From Sphingomonadales bacterium EhC05 (GTDB lineage Bacteria; Pseudomonadota; Alphaproteobacteria; Sphingomonadales; Sphingomonadaceae), in NCBI GenBank assembly GCA_001650955.1, contig LXYP01000020.1, forward strand, positions 62,001 through 126,000: DNA of 64,000 nt, given 5' to 3'. This document shows positions 1-8,472 of the stretch, one piece after another; the stretch's first letter is position 1, and the number at the start of each line of letters is the position of its first letter. The notes beneath the pieces were generated by a model, which was given only the letters and a program-made list of their open reading frames with translations, had not been told where the DNA came from and searched no databases. The position numbers and the translations under genes are program-made.

Positions 1-332
1 GCATCCATACCAATGGTCGGCAAGCGATTGGCACCCGCCCGGCGGGCTTGCGCTTTTGCGGCATCTATCCGCGCCAGTGCGATCGCGAGAGTCGGGGCAT
101 CTGCTTCTGCTGCGGAACGGAGCGATTGAAAGGCGGGGTCTGTTGTTGGCAATAATAGATCGAGATTGTCGCGATTTTCCGCAACCACATCAGCTGCCAG
201 CGCATAAGCACCTGGCGGTGTGACCTGGGCGGGGTTGAGATGGGGATCTGACAAGTCCGTCGTCAAAGTTGAACAGCCAGCCGTGATCAGCGAAGCCGAG
301 ACGAGACATATCATCCGGAAATGCCGCGTCAT
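1..332 (-). CDS. RND/ABC efflux outer membrane lipoprotein, NodT/TolC family (partial, N-terminus)
   Basis: The reading frame stays open to the window edge, giving the first 110 residues. It begins with a short basic stretch, a hydrophobic segment and a lipobox (SLITAGC), so the protein is exported and lipidated. The following text (SDPHLNPAQVTPPGAYALAAD, then repeated Ala-rich helices) is typical of the N-terminus of NodT-type outer membrane factors. Such proteins form the outer membrane channel of tripartite exporters. The start overlaps the stop of the HlyD gene by 4 bp (ATGA), so it is the last known gene of the ABC exporter operon. The rest of the gene lies outside the window. Family call good; substrate unknown. 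Confidence 0.8.
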   Translation of the reverse strand, partial: MTRHFRMICLVSASLITAGCSTLTTDLSDPHLNPAQVTPPGAYALAADVVAENRDNLDLLLPTTDPAFQSLRSAAEADAPTLAIALARIDAAKAQARRAGANRLPTIGMD

Positions 333-1357
333 TGCGAGTCACCGGCTTGTTCTGCTGAGAAATTTTCACCTGTTTTCGCGCGGACGAAGGCGTCGATTTG
401 CTGTCCGACAAACAGGCCCTGATCCGCCGGTATCCGATAGATGAGCTGTAAAACCCGAACATCGACGCGTTCGGTTGCGGCATTGGTCAGCGACGTCTTT
501 GGCGTGACCAGGGGTTCGGCGCGGACAAATTGGGCTTGGATCCGTCTATTCGCCTCTCCGCGCGGGCTGATCACCGCGTCCGTGCCCAATTGCACACGGC
601 CGATTTCATTCTCGTCAATATCGATGCGAATATGCAGGGGATCGGTGGTGCCTATCTCCATATAGGGTTCGCTGCCACCGCCCTGCTGTCCGCCGGGATT
701 GGCATATTCGCCAGGCCGGATATTGACGGACAATATCTCTGCCGTGATCGGAGCGCGCACGGTCAGCCGGTTCAGGTCGGTAGTCGCCCGTGCGCGTGCC
801 GCATCCGCGCTGCGGATTTCTGCTTCGGCTTGCGCCAGTTGCGCCCGGGCTGTCCGGACAGCGCCGCTGCGATCAATCACTTCCTGCTTGGAAACCGCCC
901 GCTCGTCTTCGATCCCGGAATATAGCGCGGATTGCTGACGTGCGGTGGCGAGCAGCGCACGTGCCGTATCCCTTGCGGCTTTTGCCCGGGCAATCGACGC
1001 GGTCGCTTCCTGAATCTGGGCCCGGATCGCGCGATCGTCGACAAGAAACAGCGGCGCGCCAGCATTTACTTGATCACCCGGTGCCACGAAAACCTTGGTG
1101 ACAATCCCCGCCAAACTGGTGCCAATATCGATCACTTCACTAGAGGGTTCGACCAGGCCCGAGCCGGCCACGCTGTCAGCATTGCCAAAGGCGGCCGTGG
1201 CTTTTGGCGGGCTGATCTCGGGTTCTTCCTCGCTGCGATCGGGTTGTCCGGACAATACAATGAAGGCGGTGACGATGATCGCGATAATCGCCATGATCGG
1301 CAATATGGTCCGTACAAAGCTGACCCCGCGTAATCGCTCCGTGATTGATTTGAGCAC
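329..1357 (-). CDS. HlyD/DevB-family periplasmic adaptor of an ABC exporter
   Basis: 342 residues. An N-terminal membrane anchor at about residues 17-36 is followed by a biotinyl-lipoyl-like segment (VVEPSSEVIDIGTSLAG then VFVAPGDQVNAGAPLF). A long Ala-rich coiled-coil hairpin at about 110-200 and a second lipoyl half (LTVRAPITAEILSVNIRPGE) complete the adaptor layout. Adaptors of this family bridge an inner membrane transporter and a TolC-like channel. The gene lies between the ATPase gene (30 bp gap) and the NodT gene (4 bp overlap), which fits a DevBCA-TolC-type exporter. Export substrate cannot be read from the sequence. Confidence 0.88.
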   Translation of the reverse strand: MLKSITERLRGVSFVRTILPIMAIIAIIVTAFIVLSGQPDRSEEEPEISPPKATAAFGNADSVAGSGLVEPSSEVIDIGTSLAGIVTKVFVAPGDQVNAGAPLFLVDDRAIRAQIQEATASIARAKAARDTARALLATARQQSALYSGIEDERAVSKQEVIDRSGAVRTARAQLAQAEAEIRSADAARARATTDLNRLTVRAPITAEILSVNIRPGEYANPGGQQGGGSEPYMEIGTTDPLHIRIDIDENEIGRVQLGTDAVISPRGEANRRIQAQFVRAEPLVTPKTSLTNAATERVDVRVLQLIYRIPADQGLFVGQQIDAFVRAKTGENFSAEQAGDSQ

Positions 1358-1387
1358 AATTATTTCCTTCTATTCATCTTGCTGCCT

Positions 1388-2095
1388 TCAATGGTCGGGC
1401 AGGGTCTTGCCATCATGCGTGATCCGTCCATCCTCCATCATGAGAATACGATCAGCGAGGTCGAAAATGCGATTGTCATGAGTCACGATGATCACTGTCC
1501 GATCGGCAGCGAGAGCAACTTCCCGGAGGAGGTCCATAACGCGTCGGCCGGATTTAGCATCCAGCGCAGCTGTCGGTTCATCGCAGACCACCAGGCGGGG
1601 CTCATGAACCAGCGCTCTGGCAATTGCGACACGCTGCTGCTGGCCGCCGGACAATTGACGCGGCAGTTTTCTGGCTTGATCCGCGATATTCAGATTGTCG
1701 AGCATCGCCTCACCCTTTTTGACCGCTTGGTCGCGTCCCATTCCTGCTGCAACCAATGGGACCGCGGCATTTTCCGCAGCGGTCAAAGTCGGGATCAGAT
1801 TATATTGCTGGAAAATAAAGCCGATATTTTGAAGCCGGAACCGCACGAGATCATCATCGGAAAGGCTATAAATATCTTGCCCGAAAACCGAGACGGAGCC
1901 GGATGTCGGATATAATATGCCCGCGATGATCGAAATCATCGTGGTTTTTCCAGATCCGGATTCACCCACCAGATAAGTCAGTTCACCCGACTGAATTTCA
2001 GCGTCAATACCATGTAAAACCCGGATCGTCTGACTGCCGGTGCTGAATTCCTTGACGATTTTGTGCAGCGTGATCGCTGTTTTCAGATCGCTCAT
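1388..2095 (-). CDS. ABC exporter ATP-binding protein (DevA/LolD-MacB type)
   Basis: 235 residues from the ATG at 2095, chosen because that codon overlaps the permease stop (ATGA) and because homologues start this way; the open frame continues upstream inside the permease gene. Walker A is GESGSGKTT at about residues 44-52, the signature is LSGGQQQRVAIARAL, Walker B with the catalytic Glu is LVVCDEPTAALD, and the H-loop is IIVTHD. This is the nucleotide-binding subunit that energises the FtsX-like permease encoded immediately upstream. The D-loop (TAALDAKSG) resembles the MacB/LolD group, consistent with mechanotransmission-type export rather than import. Confidence 0.92.
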   Translation of the reverse strand: MSDLKTAITLHKIVKEFSTGSQTIRVLHGIDAEIQSGELTYLVGESGSGKTTMISIIAGILYPTSGSVSVFGQDIYSLSDDDLVRFRLQNIGFIFQQYNLIPTLTAAENAAVPLVAAGMGRDQAVKKGEAMLDNLNIADQARKLPRQLSGGQQQRVAIARALVHEPRLVVCDEPTAALDAKSGRRVMDLLREVALAADRTVIIVTHDNRIFDLADRILMMEDGRITHDGKTLPDH

Positions 2096-3237
2096 CGAAA
2101 CACCTCGGCAGGCTCCATTTTCAGCACACTGCGCAAGGCGAGCCAGCCGGTGATCATGATCATTGTAAGCACCACAAAGGCGGTCAGAACGGGAATCTCC
2201 CATGGCGTGTAAAAGCCTTTGAAATCGGGGCTGTTGATACTGCCCAGCGCGATGAAGATTGCGGCAAGCAAAATCCCGATGCCATAGCCGACCAATCCGA
2301 CCAGCAACGCTTGTGCGGCGACCATCAGGCGGATTTTGGCATTGGTGACCCCAATTGCTTTGAGCGCTCCGAATTGCTTGATATTGTCACGGATGAAGAG
2401 GCTGAACGTCAGTCCGACAATCGCCACACCGACAACGAAGCCAAGCGCAACAGTGATACCGAAATTGATCGGAATACCGGTATTCTCGACGATAAAGTCA
2501 ATGCCATCGCGGGCGAATTCGTCGCGGGTCCGGGCCTTTAATCCGGTGGCATCCGTGATCCGTTCGCCAACTTGCTTGGCGGTCAATCCGTCGGATGCAT
2601 TCGCAAGAATGAAGGTCATGCGGTTGCGCGTCCCCGGGACGTAGGCGAGCGCATTGGAATAGCGCGTGTAGAGAATGACCTGGCTGGTGAAACTGGGATC
2701 AACGTCAACAATGCCCCGGATGACAGCGCGCCGATCGTTGAGTTCCAGACGGACACCGATGGGATCAAAGCCCGGCGGGAATAATTTTGCTGCACCCGAG
2801 CTGTCGATAACTACCGAGTCTGGCTCATAAAGGACTTCCCGGTGGCCCGCGATAAAGGTTTTCGGTAGGCCGATCAGCGTCGCGTCGTCCACACCAACCA
2901 CCGTGACGCCCTCGAGGTCGCCTTCGGGCGTTCTGATCGTTGCCCCGGAGCGCAGCAGGGGTGAGGCCCACTCGACACCGTTGACCGACCGGACCTTGTC
3001 CAGCGCAGTCGAGGGCATCGGTAAGGCCACATCGGGTGTGCGGCTGACCGGATCCATCACCCAGATATCTGCTGTTGGTATATTATAGACCGCCGTCGCC
3101 CCGCGCTCGAGCAGATTGATGAAGATGGTGAGCTGCTGGGAGATGAGCAAGGTCGAGAATGCGACTCCGAAAAGCAGGCCGAAAAACTTCTGTCGGTCGC
3201 CGGTTAGCATCCTGATCGCGATCCATGTCATCTGCAT
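2092..3237 (-). CDS. ABC exporter permease, FtsX/DevC-like
   Basis: 381 residues. One transmembrane helix at about residues 18-38 is followed by a large periplasmic domain (about 40-260) and three C-terminal helices (about 262-285, 305-340 and 350-372). This 1+3 layout is characteristic of MacB/FtsX/DevC permeases. The C-terminal text includes FGALKAIGVTNAKIRLMV, the conserved coupling segment of this family. First gene of the operon permease-ATPase-adaptor-outer membrane factor, transcribed away from the TetR gene at 3339. Likely exports a lipid, siderophore-like molecule or drug; the substrate is not evident. Confidence 0.88.
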   Translation of the reverse strand: MQMTWIAIRMLTGDRQKFFGLLFGVAFSTLLISQQLTIFINLLERGATAVYNIPTADIWVMDPVSRTPDVALPMPSTALDKVRSVNGVEWASPLLRSGATIRTPEGDLEGVTVVGVDDATLIGLPKTFIAGHREVLYEPDSVVIDSSGAAKLFPPGFDPIGVRLELNDRRAVIRGIVDVDPSFTSQVILYTRYSNALAYVPGTRNRMTFILANASDGLTAKQVGERITDATGLKARTRDEFARDGIDFIVENTGIPINFGITVALGFVVGVAIVGLTFSLFIRDNIKQFGALKAIGVTNAKIRLMVAAQALLVGLVGYGIGILLAAIFIALGSINSPDFKGFYTPWEIPVLTAFVVLTMIMITGWLALRSVLKMEPAEVFR

Positions 3238-3282
3238 GCAGCCTTTTGCGATTTGAGTTGAACGTCATGACAATAAAGCACA

Positions 3283-3322
3283 TAATGAACGTGCTCGTTT
3301 AATTATACGGAACCGTTCATTA
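3283..3322. promoter_or_regulatory. Candidate TetR operator: 9-bp inverted repeat in the divergent promoter region
   Basis: Arms TAATGAACG (3283-3291) and CGTTCATTA (3314-3322) are perfect inverted copies separated by 22 bp. The 101-bp spacer between the divergent permease and TetR genes contains no other obvious palindrome of this quality. Local regulators commonly bind such sites to repress both the exporter and themselves. The assignment to the TetR at 3339 is an inference from position. Confidence 0.5.
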
Positions 3323-3338
3323 ATGCCAGAAAAAAATC

Positions 3339-3983
3339 ATGGGATGTAGCAATAAACCCGTCGGCCGACCGGTCGATACAAATAAAAGCGCTGTCATCAT
3401 GGACGCTGCCCGATATGAATTTTTCAATATAGGCTTTGCCCACTCGAGTATCGAATCGATCGCGGCGCGGGCCGGTGTTTCCAAAGTCACCGTATATAGT
3501 CGCTTTAAAACCAAGGAAGACCTGTTCGCTGCAGCGGTAGAGAATGAATGTGCGAATATTCAGGTAACATTAGGGACGGAGGCGTTGTCCGGTGGCGATA
3601 TTGGCGATCGGCTTTACCGTTTCGGCATGCAAATGGTGGCATTTCTCTGGCGCAGCGAAATGGTCCGGTTTGAACGGCATCTTGCGGTGGAAGTGGAACA
3701 TAATCCGAAAATCGGGATATTGTTTCTCAATTCGGGTCCGCGGCGTTTGCACAAGGTTCTGGCGAAGCTGCTTGATCAAGCCGTGGCAGATGGCGAACTG
3801 CAAATTGACGATACCGAGCAGGCAGCGGAGCATCTTGCCGGGATGATCAAAGGACTATCCGATCTCGAACGGCGCTTTGGTGCCAATATCTCCGAAGACC
3901 GGATTCCGGACCCCAAAGCGGAAAAACGGGTCAGAAGTGCGGTGGATGTTTTTCTGAAAAGCTATGGCCATGAGCAAGGCTAG
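3339..3983 (+). CDS. TetR/AcrR-family transcriptional regulator
   Basis: 214 residues. Residues about 15-65 form the TetR DNA-binding domain (helix-turn-helix in SIESIAARAGVSKVTVYSRF, followed by KTKEDLFAAAV). The C-terminal ligand-binding half is of the AcrR/TetR_C type with FERHLAVEVEHNP. It is divergent from the ABC exporter, so it most likely represses that operon in response to an exported compound. No clear Shine-Dalgarno sequence precedes the ATG at 3339, but no better in-frame start is visible. Confidence 0.9.
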   Translation: MGCSNKPVGRPVDTNKSAVIMDAARYEFFNIGFAHSSIESIAARAGVSKVTVYSRFKTKEDLFAAAVENECANIQVTLGTEALSGGDIGDRLYRFGMQMVAFLWRSEMVRFERHLAVEVEHNPKIGILFLNSGPRRLHKVLAKLLDQAVADGELQIDDTEQAAEHLAGMIKGLSDLERRFGANISEDRIPDPKAEKRVRSAVDVFLKSYGHEQG

Positions 3984-4036
3984 TTGATCGTGGCGATTTT
4001 GCTTGGATCTTTTGACCTGTCATTCCGTCGCTGAGA

Positions 4037-5092
4037 TCACTCAGTCCGGGCGATATCTTGCAAAGCCTGATCTGCTTCCGCCACATATCGGTCATCGGCC
4101 TTGGCCCGGGTTAGCTGGGAAACAGCAAATGCATTATTTCCCAATTTTGCGGCAATTTTCCCAGAGAGAATGAGCGCGGGGGGATAATGGCTCATATTCA
4201 ACCGCATTTTTTCAAGCGCGCTATTGGCGTCGCGATAATTTCCTCTCAAATATTCTATTCTTGCCTTTTGAAAGTTCAGATAGTCATATCGCGGATGGGT
4301 ATTCAGGCCTTGATTAACAGTGACTTCGGCATCGTCGATATGGCCCAGATCGGTCTTCAAGCCCGCGATATTTGCAAGCGGAACAGCATGCACCGGATAT
4401 AGCGCGGCGGCTTGCTCATAGATGTCCAGTGCTTCCTCAAGTTGACCCTGATCGATTGCAATTTCACCCGCAAGAAGCAGTGCTTCGTAATTTCTAGGGT
4501 CTGCCGCCAATGCCGCATTCACTCTTTTGTCGGCGATATCCCAGTCACCGCGATTCACCGCGAAACGGCCGACCAGCGCATTTATGTCCGGATCATTATC
4601 GTGTAATTCTAGTGCTTCGTCGAGCAATGGCATATTGTCATTGAGAGAATTCTCTTCCAGATGGGCCCATAGCAGCATGCGATAGACTAATGCATCTCGA
4701 TCTATCTGTTTGACGTTTTCCAACGATTCTATAGCTCGATCGGCTTTCCCCTGCAGGATCAGGCTATGGGCCATCAACGCAGCTTTATCAGCAGCGCTCA
4801 GCTCCGCTTCGGTCAGTTTTTTTAGTGAATTTTCTGCGGCAATGCCATCGCCTAGTTCCAGCATCACGCGGGCGTGAAGGAGAAAGGCTTGCAGGTTTTG
4901 TGGATCGGACTCGAGCACATTCAAAAGATGAATGCGCGCTTCATAAAATTCATGCTGGCCAAAGGCTTTTTGTGCCTGCTCCAAATTGGATGCGCTGGGC
5001 GAATCAGCGCAAGCAGATAGCGTCAGCGATGCGACACATAATAGAAATGACGTAGGAGAAAAAAAGCGCCTGTGCTTTGCGTTTGTTTTCAT
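4037..5092 (-). CDS. TPR-repeat lipoprotein (PEP-CTERM-system TPR protein-like)
   Basis: 351 residues. The N-terminus has basic residues, a hydrophobic core and a lipobox (LTLSAC, Cys28), predicting a lipoprotein. From about residue 36 to the end it is built of tetratricopeptide-type helical pairs (for example NLQAFLLHARVMLELGD and NYEALLLAGEIAIDQGQLEEALDIYEQAAALYP). The last repeats resemble those in TPR lipoproteins associated with PEP-CTERM/exosortase systems, and the next gene upstream encodes a PEP-CTERM-like protein. However, a strong terminator separates the two genes, so they are not one simple transcript. Role: probably a scaffold or assembly factor at the envelope. Confidence 0.75.
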   Translation of the reverse strand: MKTNAKHRRFFSPTSFLLCVASLTLSACADSPSASNLEQAQKAFGQHEFYEARIHLLNVLESDPQNLQAFLLHARVMLELGDGIAAENSLKKLTEAELSAADKAALMAHSLILQGKADRAIESLENVKQIDRDALVYRMLLWAHLEENSLNDNMPLLDEALELHDNDPDINALVGRFAVNRGDWDIADKRVNAALAADPRNYEALLLAGEIAIDQGQLEEALDIYEQAAALYPVHAVPLANIAGLKTDLGHIDDAEVTVNQGLNTHPRYDYLNFQKARIEYLRGNYRDANSALEKMRLNMSHYPPALILSGKIAAKLGNNAFAVSQLTRAKADDRYVAEADQALQDIARTE

Positions 5093-5111
5093 AAATCTGG
5101 CTTTCAGTCAC

Positions 5112-5142
5112 AAAAAAAGGGCCAAGCAATCGCTTGGCCCTT
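5112..5142 (-). terminator. Rho-independent terminator downstream of the PEP-CTERM-like gene
   Basis: On the minus strand an 11-bp perfect stem (AAGGGCCAAGC / GCTTGGCCCTT) with a 4-nt loop is followed by seven T residues. It sits 33 bp after the stop of the gene at 5175-5897 and 20 bp before the start of the TPR lipoprotein gene. Confidence 0.92.
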
Positions 5143-5174
5143 GATGATAGCTGCTAAACCTTGAATAAAAGTTT

Positions 5175-5897
5175 CTAGTCCGCCTTTTTGCGTTTTGCGA
5201 TGCGCCGGCCAGCTGCCAGACCTGCTGCGCCCAAACCGAAGAGCAGAATAGCTCCAGGAGCCGGAACCGGTGTTCCGCCTGATGACCCACCTGAGGAACC
5301 TCCAGTCGAGGTTGAACCCGTCGAGGTCGAGCCCGTCGAGGTTGAACCAGTGGACGTCGAGCCTGTGGACGTCGAACCGGTTGAGGTCGAGCCGCCGGTT
5401 GAGGTCGAGCTTGTCGAACCGCCTGTGGAAGTCGAGCTGCCGGTGGACCCTGTAGATCCGGTTGAAGTGGAACCGCCGGTTGAACCGCTTGAAGTCGAGC
5501 TGCCGGTTGAGCCTGTGGAGGTATAGCCGCCAGTGCTTGTGCTGGTAGACGTGCCCTTCTTTGAACCCTTTTTGGAGCCTTTTTTGGAGCCCTTTTTGGC
5601 GTCACCACCGGTGCTGGTCGACACGCCCGACGAGCCGTAATAGCCGCCGCTTGTGGTTGTCGTCGTTGTACCTTTTTTAGACCCCTTCTTGGAGCCCTTT
5701 TTGGAGCCTTTTTTCGCTTCTGCGGTCAAATTCAGAGAATAGAGCGCCGCATAGCTGGTTGAACTGTCGAAACGATCTGAACTAGCAACTGAATCCGATA
5801 CGCCGACCGCTGCCTGCGCACTGCCAGCAGTACCTGCGGCACCGACAGCAAATGCTGCCCCCAAAACCGCTTTTTTGGTTAGTTTTTGATAATCCAT
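5175..5897 (-). CDS. Gly/Ser/Thr- and Lys-rich exported protein with PEP-CTERM-like tail
   Basis: 240 residues from the ATG at 5897, preceded by AGAGGGG; the frame remains open upstream but that part looks non-coding. Residues 1-30 form a signal peptide (cleavage near AQA-AV). Two blocks of four KKGS/KKGT units lie at about 62-76 and 101-115. Residues about 116-207 are a low-complexity run of STG and STSTG units. The end has VPAPGAILLFGLGAAGLAAG at 211-230 followed by RR and a KRKK tail, the tripartite layout of PEP-CTERM-type sorting signals. Likely a surface or matrix protein. No exosortase gene is in the window. Function beyond localisation unknown. Confidence 0.8.
   Translation of the reverse strand: MDYQKLTKKAVLGAAFAVGAAGTAGSAQAAVGVSDSVASSDRFDSSTSYAALYSLNLTAEAKKGSKKGSKKGSKKGTTTTTTSGGYYGSSGVSTSTGGDAKKGSKKGSKKGSKKGTSTSTSTGGYTSTGSTGSSTSSGSTGGSTSTGSTGSTGSSTSTGGSTSSTSTGGSTSTGSTSTGSTSTGSTSTGSTSTGSTSTGGSSGGSSGGTPVPAPGAILLFGLGAAGLAAGRRIAKRKKAD
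5277..5552 (-). repeat. Tandem short repeats encoding the STG/STSTG low-complexity region
   Basis: The DNA is a run of related 9- to 15-bp units built around GTCGAGGTTGAACC / GTGGACGTCGAGCC. They encode Ser-Thr-Gly and Ser-Thr-Ser-Thr-Gly repeats. The most regular part, at about 5300-5390, repeats STSTG six times. Such arrays are prone to length change by slippage. Confidence 0.85.
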
Positions 5898-6126
5898 TAT
5901 CTCAAGCCCCTCTGATTTTTCGGCTGCCTCACAAATTGCACGCACTAATAATTTATGATGAAGCAATGAATGTGCCATATAGCGAGAAACCTTGCTGTAC
6001 TCTTTCCTCCAATGGTTAACGGGGCCTTCCGGATATTTTCGGCCGACCGATATTGTAAATTTTTTCGACAGTTCTGGACGGTTCTCGGGTGTCGCCCGGG
6101 TACAACGGACTTCAGATCAATCCGAC

Positions 6127-8472
6127 CTAGTCGGTGATGCGTTTGGCAAATTTGAACAAATCGCGATGCTCTTCAGGAATTGTCATCAGCTCGGCTTCCG
6201 TGATCCCAAGAGCCGCATGCGACTGAAAGGCCAGCGTATCGACAAACCATGGCAGCGAATAGGAATAATAGAGCAATGGCCGCTTATGGGTCGCCGCGCA
6301 CGGCATGCCGCCGTGGAACAGACGATAGTCAAAGGTCAGAGAGCTTCCCGCAGGCGTATAGATGGTTGATGAATTTTGTTTCAGCGCATCATTATTGGTG
6401 GTTTTATGCGTCCCTTCCCAAAATTGGGTTCCACCGCTTTCTTCGTCGAGATCGATGAGCGGCACCAGCACCGTTACCGCATAGGTCGGAACATTTGCAT
6501 TGGCTTCTTCGGTCGAGAATAATAACGGATGTTCGCGATGGACGTGCTGCATCCGCGCGCCTTCTTCGGTTACGACCACGCCAAAGGCATTCAATATCGG
6601 ACGTTGCCCCATCGCATGGGTCAACATCGAAATCAGCGCGGGATTGGCATAGACCGCAGGATCGTTAAACGGCGGCTGCATTCTGATCGGCACCGTGAAA
6701 CGTTTGTCGCCGACATTATTGGGTTTCCCCAAATTGGTGTTCTGCCAATTATCGACCCGTTCGTAAAAAGCGGTCCGCAAGTCACTCACCAGTTGCGGAC
6801 TAATCATCTGATCGATGACTGCGACACCCGTCTTGTTGAATATCTTGGTGCTCTTTTCGACGACTTTTTTATCGCCAAACGGCACTCTGAGATGTTGGAA
6901 CGGGATTTTGCTCTGGGGCTTTTTCTTTTCAAACTGCTCGGCGTGCAAGCGTAAGGCCGGTCCATAGCCTGGCTCGAGCTTGAGCGCATCGGCGAGTTGT
7001 TGTTTTGCTTCGTCGCGGCGATCAAAACGCAGCAGGGCCAGCGCGCGAACGAACAGCCGCTGGGGGTTTGCGCCAAATTCCAGAGTCGATGATTCGATAA
7101 GCTGTAACGCCTCTTCATTATAACCCATGTCCAGGAAGAGATGAGTGATGCCGCAATCAATCGTCACTGGTCCGCCATCCGGGAAAAAGGCCTGATAGGA
7201 TTCCAGATAGGCTTCATAGAGTTGCTGTTTGTCGACCTCTTCTTCGCCTTGCTCCAAATGTTCAAACAAGATTGGCAAACAGGCATTTGCGACGACAGGG
7301 TCAAATTTCGAGAATCTCAGCCACGCCTGGACCTGTCTGATGCTGACGTCGCCATCGCATTCATGGATCATGTCTGACAGCTCGTGCGCATCATAGGGAT
7401 TGAATTCTTTGAGATAGGCGTCGGCCGATCGGCGGGTTTCTTTGAGCGGAATTGTAACAGATTCAGACGCTTTTCCGGGTAACATGAAAGCGCCACAGCA
7501 GAAGTTGACGTCGGTCTGGCGTTGAAATTGGGTGGTTCCGCCATGTTTGCGGAACAATTCGGCGAACATGTGGAAATTTGTATAATGTGCCAGATAGCTG
7601 TCAAAAATGAATGGGCTTCCCAGATTGAAGTCATCCGGATCCGAATAAGCCAAGTCACCCGCCAAAAGCATCGCCGGCGCAGACCGATCGAGGAAACTTT
7701 CGAGAAAACGGAAGCTGATCTCGGGAACGGGGAAGTGAAAATCGCCGTCGAGCTTCGCATAGTCCGCGATAATCTCGTTGATCAACGGATGGGTGGTTGG
7801 CGCTTCGCTGATCGGTGTCGAGTTGAACGTCTCGGTAATCCCTTCAAAACCATTGATCGGTTTCTGGAGGAAATCATTCTTGTCGGTTTTAACCGAGACC
7901 AGAACGCGTTCGATCTCATGCTCTTTCACCCGGAACATGTCGGATTGAATGCAATCAAACAGATAGTTGGCGATGATGATGACCGGCCGGTTTCCGATGT
8001 CAGCGGGAGTCATATCCCCGTTGCTGGTTTTGATAATGGGCTCAGGTTCGACGCGCAGTTGAGCAAATTCAAGCAGTCCATTCTCGATGAGCGGCTGGAA
8101 ACGTTTCTTCTCCGCCCAGCGTTCGATATTCGATTGTGCCGCATCGGTCAGCATATAGGTGAAGGCGGGACAGTCCTCATCGGCGAAATGATAGTTGAGC
8201 AATCGATTCAGAAATTGCCACGCAAACCGGCCACTGCCGCCGCCCAATTCGATGATGATCGGTGGCTCAAATTTCCCATGTGCCATCAGGTCCTGGAAGA
8301 AACTTTTCACTATTCCGGCATAGGTATCGGCGATGTAACAATTGGCGGTGGAACCCTGCGGCACCAGCTTATTATCCCAGGCGTCTGGGCCTTGGTTGAC
8401 ATAGAATCGATCCAGCAAGGACCAAATCATCGAATCTTTAACTGGAGTGAAGTCCTGTAGTTCCAACATCAT
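6127..8472 (-). CDS. Methyltransferase - TPR - phytanoyl-CoA dioxygenase-like fusion protein
   Basis: 781 residues from ATG 8472; AAGGA lies 4 bp upstream (7 bp for the adjacent ATG at 8469), and a TTG at 8520 is a less likely start. Residues about 1-340 look like a class I SAM methyltransferase of the MidA/DUF185 kind (PIIIELGGGSGRFAW, then IIANYLFDCIQSDMF). Residues about 360-530 are helical with TPR-like units. Residues about 550-781 resemble the PhyH Fe(II)/2-oxoglutarate oxygenase fold: proximal H645-R-E647, distal H720 in RLFHGG, and R731 as candidate 2OG binder. The usual HxD is HxE here. The region upstream (to 8950) contains no other gene. Target of either activity unknown; protein or glycan modification is possible. 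Confidence 0.75.
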   Translation of the reverse strand: MMLELQDFTPVKDSMIWSLLDRFYVNQGPDAWDNKLVPQGSTANCYIADTYAGIVKSFFQDLMAHGKFEPPIIIELGGGSGRFAWQFLNRLLNYHFADEDCPAFTYMLTDAAQSNIERWAEKKRFQPLIENGLLEFAQLRVEPEPIIKTSNGDMTPADIGNRPVIIIANYLFDCIQSDMFRVKEHEIERVLVSVKTDKNDFLQKPINGFEGITETFNSTPISEAPTTHPLINEIIADYAKLDGDFHFPVPEISFRFLESFLDRSAPAMLLAGDLAYSDPDDFNLGSPFIFDSYLAHYTNFHMFAELFRKHGGTTQFQRQTDVNFCCGAFMLPGKASESVTIPLKETRRSADAYLKEFNPYDAHELSDMIHECDGDVSIRQVQAWLRFSKFDPVVANACLPILFEHLEQGEEEVDKQQLYEAYLESYQAFFPDGGPVTIDCGITHLFLDMGYNEEALQLIESSTLEFGANPQRLFVRALALLRFDRRDEAKQQLADALKLEPGYGPALRLHAEQFEKKKPQSKIPFQHLRVPFGDKKVVEKSTKIFNKTGVAVIDQMISPQLVSDLRTAFYERVDNWQNTNLGKPNNVGDKRFTVPIRMQPPFNDPAVYANPALISMLTHAMGQRPILNAFGVVVTEEGARMQHVHREHPLLFSTEEANANVPTYAVTVLVPLIDLDEESGGTQFWEGTHKTTNNDALKQNSSTIYTPAGSSLTFDYRLFHGGMPCAATHKRPLLYYSYSLPWFVDTLAFQSHAALGITEAELMTIPEEHRDLFKFAKRITD

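Noticed and set aside
5188-5526. Open frame on the plus strand opposite the STG-repeat gene (Val/Glu/Pro repeats)
   Set aside because: It is the antisense shadow of the repeat region; the minus-strand frame has a signal peptide, a sorting-like tail and a ribosome site.
5277-5720. CRISPR-like array
   Set aside because: The regularly spaced repeats are in-frame codon repeats of a low-complexity protein, without unique spacers.
7522-8460. 312-residue plus-strand open frame
   Set aside because: Lies wholly antisense to the methyltransferase-dioxygenase fusion, has no recognisable domain, and the minus-strand product is clearly a real protein.
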